The notes beneath the pieces are model-generated. The model searched no databases and was not told the DNA's origin. It worked only from the letters and a program-made list of their open reading frames with translations. The position numbers were made by a program, and so were the translations under genes. A stretch of DNA of 64,000 bases from Oceanisphaera psychrotolerans (GTDB lineage Bacteria > Pseudomonadota > Gammaproteobacteria > Enterobacterales > Aeromonadaceae): positions 1 through 64,000 of the forward strand of contig NZ_MDKE01000004.1 in assembly GCF_001870485.1 (NCBI RefSeq). The letters run 5' to 3'. Of the stretch, positions 39,501 to 48,670 are shown one piece after another. Position 1 is the stretch's first letter. The number at the start of each line of letters is the position of its first letter.

Positions 39501-39518
39501 GCATATAGGGAGGTAAAG

Positions 39519-39947
39519 GTGCGTTATCAACACAAAACGTCATGGCAGGGTTTCACCCTGCTCGAACTGCTGGTGGTGCTGGTGATCCTCGGCCTGCTGG
39601 CCAGTCTGGTCGGCCCCCAGGTCCTGCGCCAGCTCAGCGGCTCCAAGACCAAGACCGCCTCCCTGCAGATCAAGGAACTCGGTACGGCGCTGGATCTGTA
39701 CCGGCTGGAAGTAGGCCGCTACCCCACGACCAGCGAAGGGCTCAATGCCCTGGTCAGCGCCCCGGCCAACGCCCGGGGCTGGAACGGCCCCTATCTGACC
39801 AAGAAGACCATTCCTCAGGATCCCTGGGGCAACGACTACCAGTATCGCGCCCCCGGACAACAGGGGGAGTTCGATCTGTTCAGCCTGGGCGCGGACAACC
39901 AGCAGGGAGGCAGCGGTGAGGATCAGGACGTGGTCAGCTGGGAATAA
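39519..39947 (+). CDS. gspG: Major pseudopilin GspG
   Basis: A 142-residue major pseudopilin. The prepilin peptidase site lies after QGFTLLELLVVLVILGLL (cleavage between the Gly and Phe near residues 11/12, Glu5 of the mature part kept). The mature C-terminal part has the calcium-binding loop and the GRYPTTSEGLNALV and LTKKTIPQDPWGNDYQYR stretches typical of GspG. It assembles into the pseudopilus. The start is GTG 39519 with GGGAGG upstream. Its end overlaps the start of gspH by 32 bases. Confidence 0.93.
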   Translation: MRYQHKTSWQGFTLLELLVVLVILGLLASLVGPQVLRQLSGSKTKTASLQIKELGTALDLYRLEVGRYPTTSEGLNALVSAPANARGWNGPYLTKKTIPQDPWGNDYQYRAPGQQGEFDLFSLGADNQQGGSGEDQDVVSWE

Positions 39948-40374
39948 TCCACACCAAACGGGTTTTACCCTGCTGGAACTGCTGGTGGTGCTGACCCTGG
40001 CCAGCCTGCTGCTGGCCGTGGCCATGCCCCGCTTCGCCGCCCTGCTGCCGGGAGCCGAGCTGAAAAGCTACAGCCGGCAAACCGCCGCCCTGCTCAGGCT
40101 GGCCCGCAGCCAGGCCATTGCCACCGGTGATGAGGTAAGGGTGGAGCTCGACCCCGATGCCCGCCATTCCCGGATGACCGGGCGGCAAAAAGCCTCTCCC
40201 TGGCCGGAACAGATAGCAGTGTCATTCGATGGCATCATTGATAACGATGATACCGGTCCGGTGTTCTATCCGGATGGCAGCGCCAGTGGCGGCACCCTGC
40301 ACATCGCCGGCAACGGGCGGCACTACCGGATCGACGTGAACTGGCTGACCGGCCGGGTAAGCCTCCATGACTAG
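39916..40374 (+). CDS. gspH: Minor pseudopilin GspH
   Basis: A 152-residue pseudopilin-like protein with a type IV prepilin N-terminus (TGFTLLELLVVLTLASLLLA; cleavage near residue 17) and a soluble beta-rich C-terminal domain. In other systems GspH is a minor pseudopilin at or near the tip of the pseudopilus. The GTG at 39916 lies inside gspG and gives an N-terminal leader of 16 residues. The stop overlaps the gspI start by eight bases. Assignment rests on position in the operon and prepilin signature. Confidence 0.85.
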   Translation: MRIRTWSAGNNPHQTGFTLLELLVVLTLASLLLAVAMPRFAALLPGAELKSYSRQTAALLRLARSQAIATGDEVRVELDPDARHSRMTGRQKASPWPEQIAVSFDGIIDNDDTGPVFYPDGSASGGTLHIAGNGRHYRIDVNWLTGRVSLHD

Positions 40375-40768
40375 ACAACACATGTTCATACAACGGGGAT
40401 TTTCACTGCTGGAAGTGCTGGTGGCCTTTACCATACTGACCATCACCCTGGGGGTGCTGCTCAATATCTTTTCGCTGGCCATTCGTACCACCCAGTCAGC
40501 CCAGCAGCAGCAGAAAGCCATGCTGCTGGCGGAGTCGAAACTGACCGAACTGTATGCCGGCACCACACTGCAACCGGGCCGCGAGCAGGGCTGGTTTGAC
40601 GACCACTACTGGTGGGAAACCCGAGTCGAGGAATTCGATACCCGGGAGCTGATGGACAACCAATCCCTGCTGCTCCCCTATCGGCTGTCGGTGGTGGTGG
40701 GCTGGGGTATCCATGACCGGCACTACCAGCTCACCACCCTGCGACTGGTCAGGCAGGAGGCCAGATGA
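40367..40768 (+). CDS. gspI: Minor pseudopilin GspI
   Basis: A 133-residue minor pseudopilin. The prepilin signature is RGFSLLEVLVAFTILTITLG (cleavage after Gly8), followed by a helix and a small soluble domain with MLLAESKLTELYAG, a GspI-type block. It forms the tip complex with GspJ and GspK. The start overlaps gspH and the end overlaps gspJ by four bases. Confidence 0.88.
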   Translation: MTRQHMFIQRGFSLLEVLVAFTILTITLGVLLNIFSLAIRTTQSAQQQQKAMLLAESKLTELYAGTTLQPGREQGWFDDHYWWETRVEEFDTRELMDNQSLLLPYRLSVVVGWGIHDRHYQLTTLRLVRQEAR

Positions 40769-41430
40769 AGCGGCAACACGGCTTTACCCTGCTGGAACTG
40801 GTGGTCTCCCTGACCCTGCTGACCCTGCTCTCGGGGCTGATGTTCGGCGGCTTTCGGCTCGCTGGCAGGGCCTGGGAAACGGTCGGCGAGCGTAATGCCG
40901 ACATCAGCGAGCAGGTACAACTGCAACTGTTTTTGCGCAATCTGCTGGAGCAGGCAGAGGCGCGAGAGGTGCCGAATCAACGGCAGGCCCCGCTGCTGTC
41001 CTTTCAGGGAACCGAGCAATCGCTGGTGTTTCTGGCCCCGCAACCCCGGCGACTGAGCACTTCCGTCGAACCGGTCTGGTTCTATCTGGCACTGGACCAG
41101 TCCGATCCCGATCACCCGGTTCTGTCGCTCAAATCACAGCCACTGGTTGTTGAAACGGAGCCGCAGGAGCAGGCGCCGGCCTTCGACTGGTACCGGCTGC
41201 TGGACGACTTTCGCCAGCCGGAGCTGATCCCCCCCCTGCTGGAACTGGAGATAGCGTCATTCAGCCTGCATTACCTGCCGGCAGAAGAGCAGAACATACC
41301 GACCTGGCAACCCGAGTGGCTGGAGCAGGATCAACTGCCAGCCCTGATCCGCCTGCAGCTGGGTCCGGACTGGCCGCCCCTGGTGGTCGCCTCCCGCCGG
41401 CACCGTTACGAGATCAAGGATGAATATTGA
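40765..41430 (+). CDS. gspJ: Minor pseudopilin GspJ
   Basis: A 221-residue minor pseudopilin. The prepilin signature is HGFTLLELVVSLTLLTLLSG (cleavage after Gly6). The soluble domain has the longer beta-sheet fold of GspJ proteins. It forms the pseudopilus tip with GspI and GspK. It overlaps gspI by four bases and gspK by eleven. Assignment is by order and signature; length is slightly above the common 200. Confidence 0.87.
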   Translation: MKRQHGFTLLELVVSLTLLTLLSGLMFGGFRLAGRAWETVGERNADISEQVQLQLFLRNLLEQAEAREVPNQRQAPLLSFQGTEQSLVFLAPQPRRLSTSVEPVWFYLALDQSDPDHPVLSLKSQPLVVETEPQEQAPAFDWYRLLDDFRQPELIPPLLELEIASFSLHYLPAEEQNIPTWQPEWLEQDQLPALIRLQLGPDWPPLVVASRRHRYEIKDEY

Positions 41431-42322
41431 ACGCAACCGGGGCATAGCCCTGATCAGCGTGCTGTGGGTATTGACCCTGCTGACCCTGCTGGCCACCGGC
41501 CTGTCTTTGAACAGCCGCAGCCAGGCCCGGCAGAGCGGTAACATCGCTCATGCCGCCCAGGTTCGCCATGCCGCCGATGCCGGCGTGCAACTGGCGCTGC
41601 TGATGCTGGCGCAACCGCAGGAGCAGCAACCCTGGCTGGCCGATGGTAGCCCCTATCTGATCCGGCTGGACGACATCGATGTTCGGGTGGCCCTGTTCAA
41701 CGAAAACGGTCGCATCGACCTCAACGCCGCCGGTCCCGAGCTGCTCGACGGCCTGCTGGCCACCGCCGGGGTGGACGACGACCTGCGCGCCCGGCTGGTG
41801 GATGCCATCATGGACTGGCGCGACGGCGACGATCTGCGCCGGCTCAACGGGGCCGAGGCTGACGACTACCTGGCTGCCGGCCTGGATTACGGCCCGAGCA
41901 ACGCCCCCTTCCGAACGGTGGACGAAGTACTGCGCGTGCTGGACATGACGCCCGCCATTTACCGGCGGATCCGGCACAGTCTGACCCTGAAAAATCCGCG
42001 CAACAGCATCAATCCGCTTTACGCCCCGCGCCAGGTACTGCTGGCGCTGCCGGGCACCGACGAGGTCACCGTCGATCAGTTTATCGCCGACCGGCGCCGT
42101 AATCATGCAGCCGGTCAGCCCTTGCCCGCCACGGATATGTTCCCCCGCGCCTTGCTCTCTGGCGGCTCATCGGGGGTCAACTACACTGTTCATACAGAAG
42201 CTCGAATGAATACAGTTTATCGCTACCGGCTGACAGCCAGCCTGCTTAACCGTCGCGGTCAACCCATTCTGGAACAGATAACACAGGAATTCATCCCGCT
42301 GTTCACCGAGCCGGACGCCTAA
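41420..42322 (+). CDS. gspK: Minor pseudopilin GspK
   Basis: A 300-residue minor pseudopilin, the largest of the four. The prepilin-like segment NRGIALISVLWVLTLLTLLATG lacks the Glu5 position of other pseudopilins, as is normal for GspK. The domain includes GRIDLNAA, the LVDAIMDWRDGDDLRRLNGAEADDY insert and PFRTVDEVLRVLDM. It caps the pseudopilus with GspI and GspJ. Start overlaps gspJ; gspL follows after a short gap. Confidence 0.9.
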   Translation: MNIERNRGIALISVLWVLTLLTLLATGLSLNSRSQARQSGNIAHAAQVRHAADAGVQLALLMLAQPQEQQPWLADGSPYLIRLDDIDVRVALFNENGRIDLNAAGPELLDGLLATAGVDDDLRARLVDAIMDWRDGDDLRRLNGAEADDYLAAGLDYGPSNAPFRTVDEVLRVLDMTPAIYRRIRHSLTLKNPRNSINPLYAPRQVLLALPGTDEVTVDQFIADRRRNHAAGQPLPATDMFPRALLSGGSSGVNYTVHTEARMNTVYRYRLTASLLNRRGQPILEQITQEFIPLFTEPDA

Positions 42323-42333
42323 CGGAGATCCCT

Positions 42334-43413
42334 ATGGATGGGGAAAAGTTCACCCAGCAGCTGTTTCATTACGGCCGGTTACTCTGGCAGCCCCTGTCTG
42401 CTTTCTGGCAATGGTGGAGCCGGCAGTTATTCAGCCTGTTGCCCGCATCCATCAGTCACCGTCTGCTCAGCCAGAAACAACGACTGCTCATTTATCCCGG
42501 GCAGGAACATTATCGGCTGGAGCTGGAGCCGGGCGGCGAACAACTGCTGCTGGACGATACCCCAGAGCAAAGCCGGTTGCTGACAGAGATGCTGCGCCAG
42601 GCAGACAGCATCCGACTGTGCCTCAACGGCAAGGACGTGCTCTGTACCCGCATCTCCCTGCCTGCGGCCACCGCCGGCAACCTGGATGATGTACTGCGCT
42701 TCGAGATGGACCGGCACACCCCTTTTAGTGCCGAACAGGTCTATTTTGGCTATCGCATCGCCGCCCGGGATAAACGGCAACCCCTCATCCAGGTTGACCT
42801 GCTGCTGGCACCGCGAGCACAGGTGGACCCGCAACTGGCCGAACTGAACCAGCTCGGGCTGGTGCCCACCGCCCTGACCGATGCCGAACATCCACAGGCG
42901 CCGGTGATTCAGCTACCGGTACCACCTGGCGCCGCCATCAGCAAGGCCCGGCGATTGAAGACCCTGCAGGGTGCCCTGGTGCTGCTGATGCTGTTCCTGC
43001 TGATTGCCGTGCCGCTTTACCAGCGACAGAACCGTATCGAGGCTTTGAATGCCCAACTGGACATCCCCCGGCAACGGGCCGAGCAGGCCGCCGAACTCAA
43101 ACGACAACTGCAAGAGCTGCAGCAAAGCCGGCTGTTTCTGGCGCAGGCACGAGCCCGGCAGCCTTCGGCCCTGTCACTGCTGGATGCCCTGACCCGCCAG
43201 CTACCCGACCACACCTGGCTCAGCCGTTTCGAACTGCGCGACGGCAGGGTGCAACTGCGCGGCGAGTCGGCCAATGCCTCCGAGCTTATCGGCATTCTGG
43301 AAGCCTCACCCTTGTTCTTCGATGTGCGCTTCAGTTCACCGGTAACCAATAACCCGGCCACCAGCAAGGATCGCTTCATGATCGATGCCCGTTTCGGCGA
43401 GGAGGGATCATGA
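42334..43413 (+). CDS. gspL: Type II secretion protein GspL
   Basis: A 359-residue inner-membrane protein. The cytoplasmic half (about 45-200) has an actin-like fold that binds GspE; a single transmembrane helix lies near 213-229 (ALVLLMLFLLIAVPLY), followed by a periplasmic ferredoxin-like domain with a coiled region (residues 230-270) that pairs with GspM. The cytoplasmic part is shorter than in E-type GspL proteins, as in Xanthomonas XpsL. GGAG precedes ATG 42334. The stop overlaps gspM by four bases (ATGA). Confidence 0.85.
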   Translation: MDGEKFTQQLFHYGRLLWQPLSAFWQWWSRQLFSLLPASISHRLLSQKQRLLIYPGQEHYRLELEPGGEQLLLDDTPEQSRLLTEMLRQADSIRLCLNGKDVLCTRISLPAATAGNLDDVLRFEMDRHTPFSAEQVYFGYRIAARDKRQPLIQVDLLLAPRAQVDPQLAELNQLGLVPTALTDAEHPQAPVIQLPVPPGAAISKARRLKTLQGALVLLMLFLLIAVPLYQRQNRIEALNAQLDIPRQRAEQAAELKRQLQELQQSRLFLAQARARQPSALSLLDALTRQLPDHTWLSRFELRDGRVQLRGESANASELIGILEASPLFFDVRFSSPVTNNPATSKDRFMIDARFGEEGS

Positions 43414-44024
43414 TCAACCTCAGTCAGCGCCAGCAACAGGCGGTGGCCCTGGGCCTGCTGATCGCGGTTCTGCTGCTGGTATTCAGCCTGGTTATCAAGC
43501 CTCTGCTCGGCCTGTTTCTGCAACAGGGGGCCGTCATTCACCAGCTTGAAGACCGGCTCCATCGCTATCAGCGGCTGTCGGCCGAACTGGAACAGACCGA
43601 ACAGGCGTTGCAGCAGCTGCGCGACGCCACTCCCGATACCGGCCTTTATCTGCCGGAGCGCCGCCCCAGCCTGGCTTCTGCCTGGCTGCAGCAGCACCTG
43701 AACCGGCTGGTCAGCCGCAGCGGCGGCCAGCTGGTCAGTATTCAGAATGCCCAGCCCGATACCGAAAGTCCGCTGCAAGGCGTGATGCTGCGGGTTCACC
43801 TGCGCAGCGAAATCGATCAACTGGTGCCCCTGATCCATGCGATCGAGTCGGGGGATCAGGCCCTGTTCATGCACGATCTGGTGATCACCGCCAATCCCCG
43901 GCGGGCCACAGCCCGCAACAATAGCAACAGGGTGATCCGCCGCCAGAGGGCGAACACACGGCAGATCCCCTCACTCGATGTTCGCTTCGATCTGGTCGGT
44001 TATACCCAAAGGGAGGCGCTATGA
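43410..44024 (+). CDS. gspM: Type II secretion protein GspM
   Basis: A 204-residue bitopic inner-membrane protein: a short cytoplasmic start, one transmembrane helix (about 12-35), a coiled-coil-like stretch (35-70) and a periplasmic domain. It forms a complex with GspL. The C-terminal tail after about residue 160 is basic (ARNNSNRVIRRQRANTR). It overlaps gspL and the next gene by four bases each, showing tight coupling. Assigned from position, length and membrane layout. Confidence 0.82.
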   Translation: MINLSQRQQQAVALGLLIAVLLLVFSLVIKPLLGLFLQQGAVIHQLEDRLHRYQRLSAELEQTEQALQQLRDATPDTGLYLPERRPSLASAWLQQHLNRLVSRSGGQLVSIQNAQPDTESPLQGVMLRVHLRSEIDQLVPLIHAIESGDQALFMHDLVITANPRRATARNNSNRVIRRQRANTRQIPSLDVRFDLVGYTQREAL

Positions 44025-44617
44025 AGCCCTGCTTGTTTGTGAAACACAGGGGGTTGTTTATGAAATCCTGGGTGTTGTTGCTGGCCGTGCCGGTACTGTG
44101 GCTGCCGCCTACCCGGGCGCAGGACGATGGCGCCCCGACACCGGCCTATCCCCCCCTCAAACAATTCGAGGAAATCATGGCACGGCCCCTGTTTGACGAC
44201 TCGCGCCGGCCGCAGCCAGACGAAGAAGAGGAAAGCGTCAGCGAGAGCGCCGCCGCCATGCGCGAGAAATGGCGGCTGAGCGGCGTGGTATGGGAAGACG
44301 ACCAGCAACTGGCCCTGTTCAGCGAACGCCAGGGAGCGGGGCGGGCGCGCATCAAGACCGGCATGTATCTGGACGGCAACTGGCAGCTGGAAGAGATAGG
44401 GATGGATACCGTGACCCTGAGCGACGGCAGCCAGACCCTGCGACTGGAGCTGTGGGAACCCCGGCAACCCTCGACCCGGCCGGCCGCCGACCCGGCGGTG
44501 CCTGCCGACGCTCAGCACAATCCGAACGAAGCAAACCCCGCACCGGACACCGACGCTGCAGAAACAACCGAAGCGGATGAAGACAACACACAGGGAAGTA
44601 ACGGGGAGTCACAATGA
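44021..44617 (+). CDS. gspN: GspN-like (XpsN-type) type II secretion protein
   Basis: A 198-residue protein with one N-terminal hydrophobic segment (KSWVLLLAVPVLWL) and a short periplasmic domain with the RPLFDDSRRP motif near residue 55, seen in GspC/GspN-type linker proteins, then a beta-rich region and an acidic, Ala/Glu-rich tail. In Xanthomonas, XpsN occupies this place and links the secretin to the inner-membrane LM complex. No separate gspC is present in the window. GGGAGG precedes ATG 44021; an internal ATG at 44060 also has a good site and would put the hydrophobic segment first. Confidence 0.78.
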   Translation: MKPCLFVKHRGLFMKSWVLLLAVPVLWLPPTRAQDDGAPTPAYPPLKQFEEIMARPLFDDSRRPQPDEEEESVSESAAAMREKWRLSGVVWEDDQQLALFSERQGAGRARIKTGMYLDGNWQLEEIGMDTVTLSDGSQTLRLELWEPRQPSTRPAADPAVPADAQHNPNEANPAPDTDAAETTEADEDNTQGSNGESQ

Positions 44618-46707
44618 CCAACTCACACCAGACTACATGGCTGTTTATCAGCGTCTCCTGCCTGCTGCTGATCGCCTGTACCAATCCGACCGGAGACAGG
44701 GCCGCGCTCGACAAACCCTGGGGCCAGGCCAGCATGACCAGCGATTACGATCCGGTACGGTTGCCTTCCCGTCACGATGAACATCCCCCCCGTGCAGTCG
44801 CCACCGCGGCCGACCCGGGCACGCGCCCGGCCACCCGTTCCGAGATTTACCGCGGCTCGGGAAACTTCGTCAAACTCGGCCAGACCAGTCAGACGCCGGT
44901 GAACACCGCCGCCCCCGGCGACATCACCCTCAATTTTCAGGGCTCCGACATCGCCGAGGTGGTGAAAACCGTGCTCGGCGATATCCTGCAGCTCAACTAT
45001 TCGCTGGACGAGCGGGTGCGCGGCCAGGTATATCTGCAGACCAACACCCCGATCCGGGAAGAAGCCCTGCTGCCGACCCTGGAAAGCCTGTTGCAGACCC
45101 ACGGAGCCGCTCTGGTGCACAGCAACGGCCTCTATACCGTGGTACCGGCTTCCGAGGTTCCTACCTCGGCCCTCAATCCACAACTGACGACCACCGCCGA
45201 ACGCGGCTACCAGATGCTGATTTTGCCGCTGCGCTACATTGGCGCCCGGGAAATGGAAAAAATTCTCGAACCGGTCAAGCCACGCCAGGGCGCCATGATG
45301 GTGGACGACAGACGCAACATGCTCACCCTGGTCGGCAGCCGTGACGAACTGGTCAACATTCGCGACACCGTCAATCTGTTCGATGTGGATCAGTTGCGCG
45401 GCATGTCGGTCGGGTTGTTCCGGCTGCAGGCCAGCAGCGCCGACGTGATCGCCAGCGAACTGCAGGCGATTTTCGGCGACCAGGCCGAAGGCCCGCTGGC
45501 CGGCATGGTACGTTATCTGCCGATAGAGCGACTGAACGCCCTGCTGGTGATCACCCCGCAGGAACGCTACCTGACCGACGCCCGAGTGTGGATAGAACGG
45601 CTGGATAGGGCCGAAAACCCGCGTGGCCTCAACATGTATGTGTACCACGTGCAGAACGGCAAGGCCGATCACCTGGCCACCCTGCTCAACCAGTTGTTCG
45701 ACAGCCAGCGCCGCAACAGCGCCGGCTCCTCCCTGCCGCCGACCACGCCACCGGCGGAAGACGGCGCGCCGCTGCAAATCGCCACCGGCATCAACGCCGC
45801 CAACCTGGACGTGGGCGAAGTGAGCGTGATTGCCGACACCGAACGCAACGCCCTGGTGGTCATGGCCGCCAGTGCCGATTACCAGAAGGTGGAGCAGGCC
45901 ATCAAGCGGCTGGATCAGCTGCCGCTGCAGGTACTGGTGGAGGCGACCATAGTGGAGGTGAGCCTGGATGACGAGCTGCGCTACGGCCTGCAATGGTATT
46001 TCAAGAACCGGCTGGGGGGCGGCCGCAGCGGGGTGGGCGCCATCGGCTCGTTGCCGATTCCCTCCCCCTTCGACGGCGGTCTGGATGTGAGCGCCAGCTA
46101 CGAGGTGTTCAATGCCAGCGGTACCCGCGCCCTGCTCACGGCCCTGGCCAGCGATTCCAAGGTGAATGTGATTTCCTCACCCTCGCTGATGGTGCTGGAC
46201 AACCAGAAGGCGTTGATCCGGGTGGGGGATCAGGTGCCCATTCGAACCTCGGAAACCACCAATCTCAACAGCGACGTGGGCAACGTGACCAGTACCATCC
46301 AGTACCGGGACACCGGCGTGCTGCTGGAGGTGACCCCGCGGGTAAACGCCGGCGGCATGGTGGTGCTGGAACTGGTGCAGGAGGTGAACGACGTGGCCAC
46401 CACCACCAGCTCCAATATTCAGTCGCCGACCATCACCCAACGCAAAATAGATACCCGGGTGGCGGTGCAGAGCGGCGAGACGCTGGTACTGGGCGGGCTG
46501 ATCCGCGAGAACAAGTCCCAGGACAGCCAGGGCGTGCCCGGCATTCGCCATGTGCCGGTGCTGGGCTGGCTGTTCGGCAGCAGCGGCACCAACGTGAAGC
46601 GCACCGAACTGGTGGTACTGATCACCCCCACCGCCGTGGCCAATCCGGCCGATGCCCGCGCCGTGACCCAGGAATATCGCAGCAAGCTGCAGCAGGTGGC
46701 GATGTAA
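44614..46707 (+). CDS. gspD: Type II secretion outer-membrane secretin GspD (lipoprotein type)
   Basis: A 697-residue secretin. A lipobox (LLIAC, Cys22) predicts a lipoprotein, as in XpsD. The N0 domain opens with ITLNFQGSDIAEVVKTVLGD near residue 105; N1-N3 domains follow, with a Pro/Ala-rich linker near 375-390; the secretin core has VNVISSPSLMVLDNQKALI, VGDQVPI and the C-terminal GETLVLGGLI and PVLGWLFGS blocks. It forms the outer-membrane channel. It overlaps gspN by four bases and ends the operon, followed by a terminator. Confidence 0.93.
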   Translation: MTNSHQTTWLFISVSCLLLIACTNPTGDRAALDKPWGQASMTSDYDPVRLPSRHDEHPPRAVATAADPGTRPATRSEIYRGSGNFVKLGQTSQTPVNTAAPGDITLNFQGSDIAEVVKTVLGDILQLNYSLDERVRGQVYLQTNTPIREEALLPTLESLLQTHGAALVHSNGLYTVVPASEVPTSALNPQLTTTAERGYQMLILPLRYIGAREMEKILEPVKPRQGAMMVDDRRNMLTLVGSRDELVNIRDTVNLFDVDQLRGMSVGLFRLQASSADVIASELQAIFGDQAEGPLAGMVRYLPIERLNALLVITPQERYLTDARVWIERLDRAENPRGLNMYVYHVQNGKADHLATLLNQLFDSQRRNSAGSSLPPTTPPAEDGAPLQIATGINAANLDVGEVSVIADTERNALVVMAASADYQKVEQAIKRLDQLPLQVLVEATIVEVSLDDELRYGLQWYFKNRLGGGRSGVGAIGSLPIPSPFDGGLDVSASYEVFNASGTRALLTALASDSKVNVISSPSLMVLDNQKALIRVGDQVPIRTSETTNLNSDVGNVTSTIQYRDTGVLLEVTPRVNAGGMVVLELVQEVNDVATTTSSNIQSPTITQRKIDTRVAVQSGETLVLGGLIRENKSQDSQGVPGIRHVPVLGWLFGSSGTNVKRTELVVLITPTAVANPADARAVTQEYRSKLQQVAM

Positions 46708-47009
46708 AAAACAATCAGGCATACAGCCCCTTGCCGCCGGCTGTATGCCCATTTTTCTGTATCATCCCTGCAACAGGTTAAAGCTAAAAATTATTCAATA
46801 AAATTAATTACTTAAACTTTTCGTGAAAAGGAGTATTAACCAGCCTTTACAACTTACGTCTCTCCTTGCTCCCTCCAATGAAATCACACAATACAAATCA
46901 ACAAGATATGACTTATGGCATAAATACTGCGTCTACCTGGGCAGCCCTCCGAGCTGCTTCTCCATTCATTGGGGGAGTGGGTTTTGTCGTAGGATAAGGA
47001 GAAAGTGTC
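46708..47009. other. AT-rich intergenic region upstream of a secreted-protein gene
   Basis: After the gspD terminator the DNA becomes markedly AT-rich (46790-46920), unlike the secretion operon. It should contain the promoter for the 47010 gene; no clear box pair or gene is recognised. Confidence 0.4.
46718..46757 (+). terminator. Terminator of the type II secretion operon
   Basis: GGCATACAGCC and GGCTGTATGCC pair over 11 bp around a 10-base loop, followed by CATTTTTCT, 10 bases after the gspD stop. Confidence 0.8.
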
Positions 47010-48419
47010 ATGTTCTTACGAAGTGACTATAAACCGGGTGCAGCCGGTGCAACGCTGCGATCCCTTTCGGTAGCCAGTGTCTGTACCCTGATAATGGCAT
47101 TCAGTATGCCCGTTGCGGGGACCACCCCAGAACCAGGAGACACCATAAAACCAGGGGACCCCATAGCTATACCAAACTACAAGCATCAATGCTCGGATGG
47201 CTTGGTCGGCTTCAAGATAGATATAGAAAATGGTTTTTCCTACGACGGGTATGAAGATCCAGCAACCGGTGTCGTGTTCAAGTTAACGGGCGGCAGCAAT
47301 AAAACCTTTGACTGGTCGATACATGAAGGTCTGGTGCATGAAGTTGCCGTGGCCGGTGGCAGCAGTACCCACGTATTCAACTACTCCCCTCCGGTAGAAA
47401 AAGGAGAGGGTTTATATGCCCCTGATAACAAGGGTGGCAACCGGGCAGGGGTCAGCCATGTGGCCTTCTGTTATGATCCGGTCAAGGCGAAAATTGAAGT
47501 CAGCAAGGTCTGTACCGCTCAGGATATAACCGAGACCTATGATGGTTTTATTGCTACCAACACAGTGGTTGTAACCAACGCGGGCAATGTAACACTCGGC
47601 GACATCGCCTTAAAAGAAACCCTTGATAACTGCAAGGTCACCAAAATAAACGGCGATCCAATCAATCCCAAAATCGCACTGACAAAAGGCGAATTTGTTC
47701 CTGTTGATAACCTAGACCTGAACAAGGACGAGTCGGCAACACTCATCGTCCGGTGTAGAACCGATGAGCCTAACCTCAAAAATACCATCTATGCACGAGG
47801 CGAAACCTCACTCGGAACAAAGGTCAGTGATTCAGCCGAATCGGATCCCTACAGTCAATGCAAATTTGTGCATAAAACCAGGGTGAAGGTTGAAAAAACC
47901 TGCGTGGAAAACAGCGTGCACCTGCAGTCGCTTTCCACCGATCTGGGCGATCTACTGGCGGTGCGGGTCTGCCCGTCCATTGTCATTTACAACAAGAGTA
48001 CCGAACCGCTGAAATACATCCGCGTGCACGATGAGTCTATCGACTTGCTTGCAGGAGAGGGTGGATACACCCTGGATAATGCAATTCTTTATCCGGGTAA
48101 GGAAATCAACCTGTCCGAATGGATCAATAGTTATGACCCGGATAGCAAAGGCAAGCTCTGTTATTACCCGGATGTGCCAAGAGGCCATGATAGAAATTCA
48201 CTTCATCCTCTGAATGAAGCGTTGCAGGATTTCTACGATCCCAACTCTACCGCTTTCTTCAATCAGGTGAGGGTTGAAGCTAAGGGTAAATGGAGTAAAA
48301 CACCGGTTGAAGACTCGGATAGCACCTATAGCTGGGATGAGATAAACAATGAATGGGTAGCCGAATGCCCGCTGTGTACCTGCCAGGGCGAAGAGTGTGA
48401 TGCACAAGCAACAGAGTAA
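47010..48419 (+). CDS. Secreted protein of unknown function, likely type II secretion cargo
   Basis: A 469-residue protein with a signal peptide: a basic start, a hydrophobic segment at about 18-32 and a likely cleavage near 37. The mature N-terminal domain is followed by a DUF11/CARDB-like beta-sandwich (CTAQDITETYDGFIATNTVVVTN and later VTNAGNVTLGDIALKETLDNC), and a C-terminal Cys-rich end (CPLCTCQGEECD). Codon and base composition are more AT-rich than the neighbouring secretion genes, a sign of different ancestry. AAGGAG lies upstream of ATG 47010. Its position after gspD suggests it leaves the cell through this system; this is inference. No family with known function was recognised. Confidence 0.68.
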   Translation: MFLRSDYKPGAAGATLRSLSVASVCTLIMAFSMPVAGTTPEPGDTIKPGDPIAIPNYKHQCSDGLVGFKIDIENGFSYDGYEDPATGVVFKLTGGSNKTFDWSIHEGLVHEVAVAGGSSTHVFNYSPPVEKGEGLYAPDNKGGNRAGVSHVAFCYDPVKAKIEVSKVCTAQDITETYDGFIATNTVVVTNAGNVTLGDIALKETLDNCKVTKINGDPINPKIALTKGEFVPVDNLDLNKDESATLIVRCRTDEPNLKNTIYARGETSLGTKVSDSAESDPYSQCKFVHKTRVKVEKTCVENSVHLQSLSTDLGDLLAVRVCPSIVIYNKSTEPLKYIRVHDESIDLLAGEGGYTLDNAILYPGKEINLSEWINSYDPDSKGKLCYYPDVPRGHDRNSLHPLNEALQDFYDPNSTAFFNQVRVEAKGKWSKTPVEDSDSTYSWDEINNEWVAECPLCTCQGEECDAQATE

Positions 48420-48443
48420 CTAACCAGGAATAAACAGAGCACG

Positions 48444-48472
48444 AGGGGTGGCATTAGCCACCCCTTCTTTTT
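48444..48472 (+). terminator. Terminator of the 47010 secreted-protein gene
   Basis: AGGGGTGGC and GCCACCCCT form a 9-bp stem with an ATTA loop, followed by TCTTTTT. Confidence 0.85.
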
Positions 48473-48640
48473 ACTGAATATTGCAGCCATTCCCCCTTGT
48501 AGTTGCCACAATTTCCTCGCCCCACAGCAAGAATTAACAGTTTTAAAAAAGATTAATTAATTGAAAAAAAAGGATTATTTGTTAAACCACCACCCTACAT
48601 GTATCAAAAATGTAACACCAAGATAAACCCGACATCATAT

Positions 48641-48670
48641 AAACAATAAAAAACAATAAAAAACAATAAG
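48641..48670. repeat. Three tandem copies of a 10-base AT-rich unit
   Basis: AAACAATAAA occurs three times end to end (the last copy ends AAG), within an AT-rich stretch upstream of the 48998 gene. It may be a slippage-prone tract or part of a regulatory region. Confidence 0.6.

Noticed and set aside
48641-48670. Possible CRISPR-like repeats
   Set aside because: The units are only 10 bases, adjacent without spacers, and AT-rich; no cas genes are nearby.
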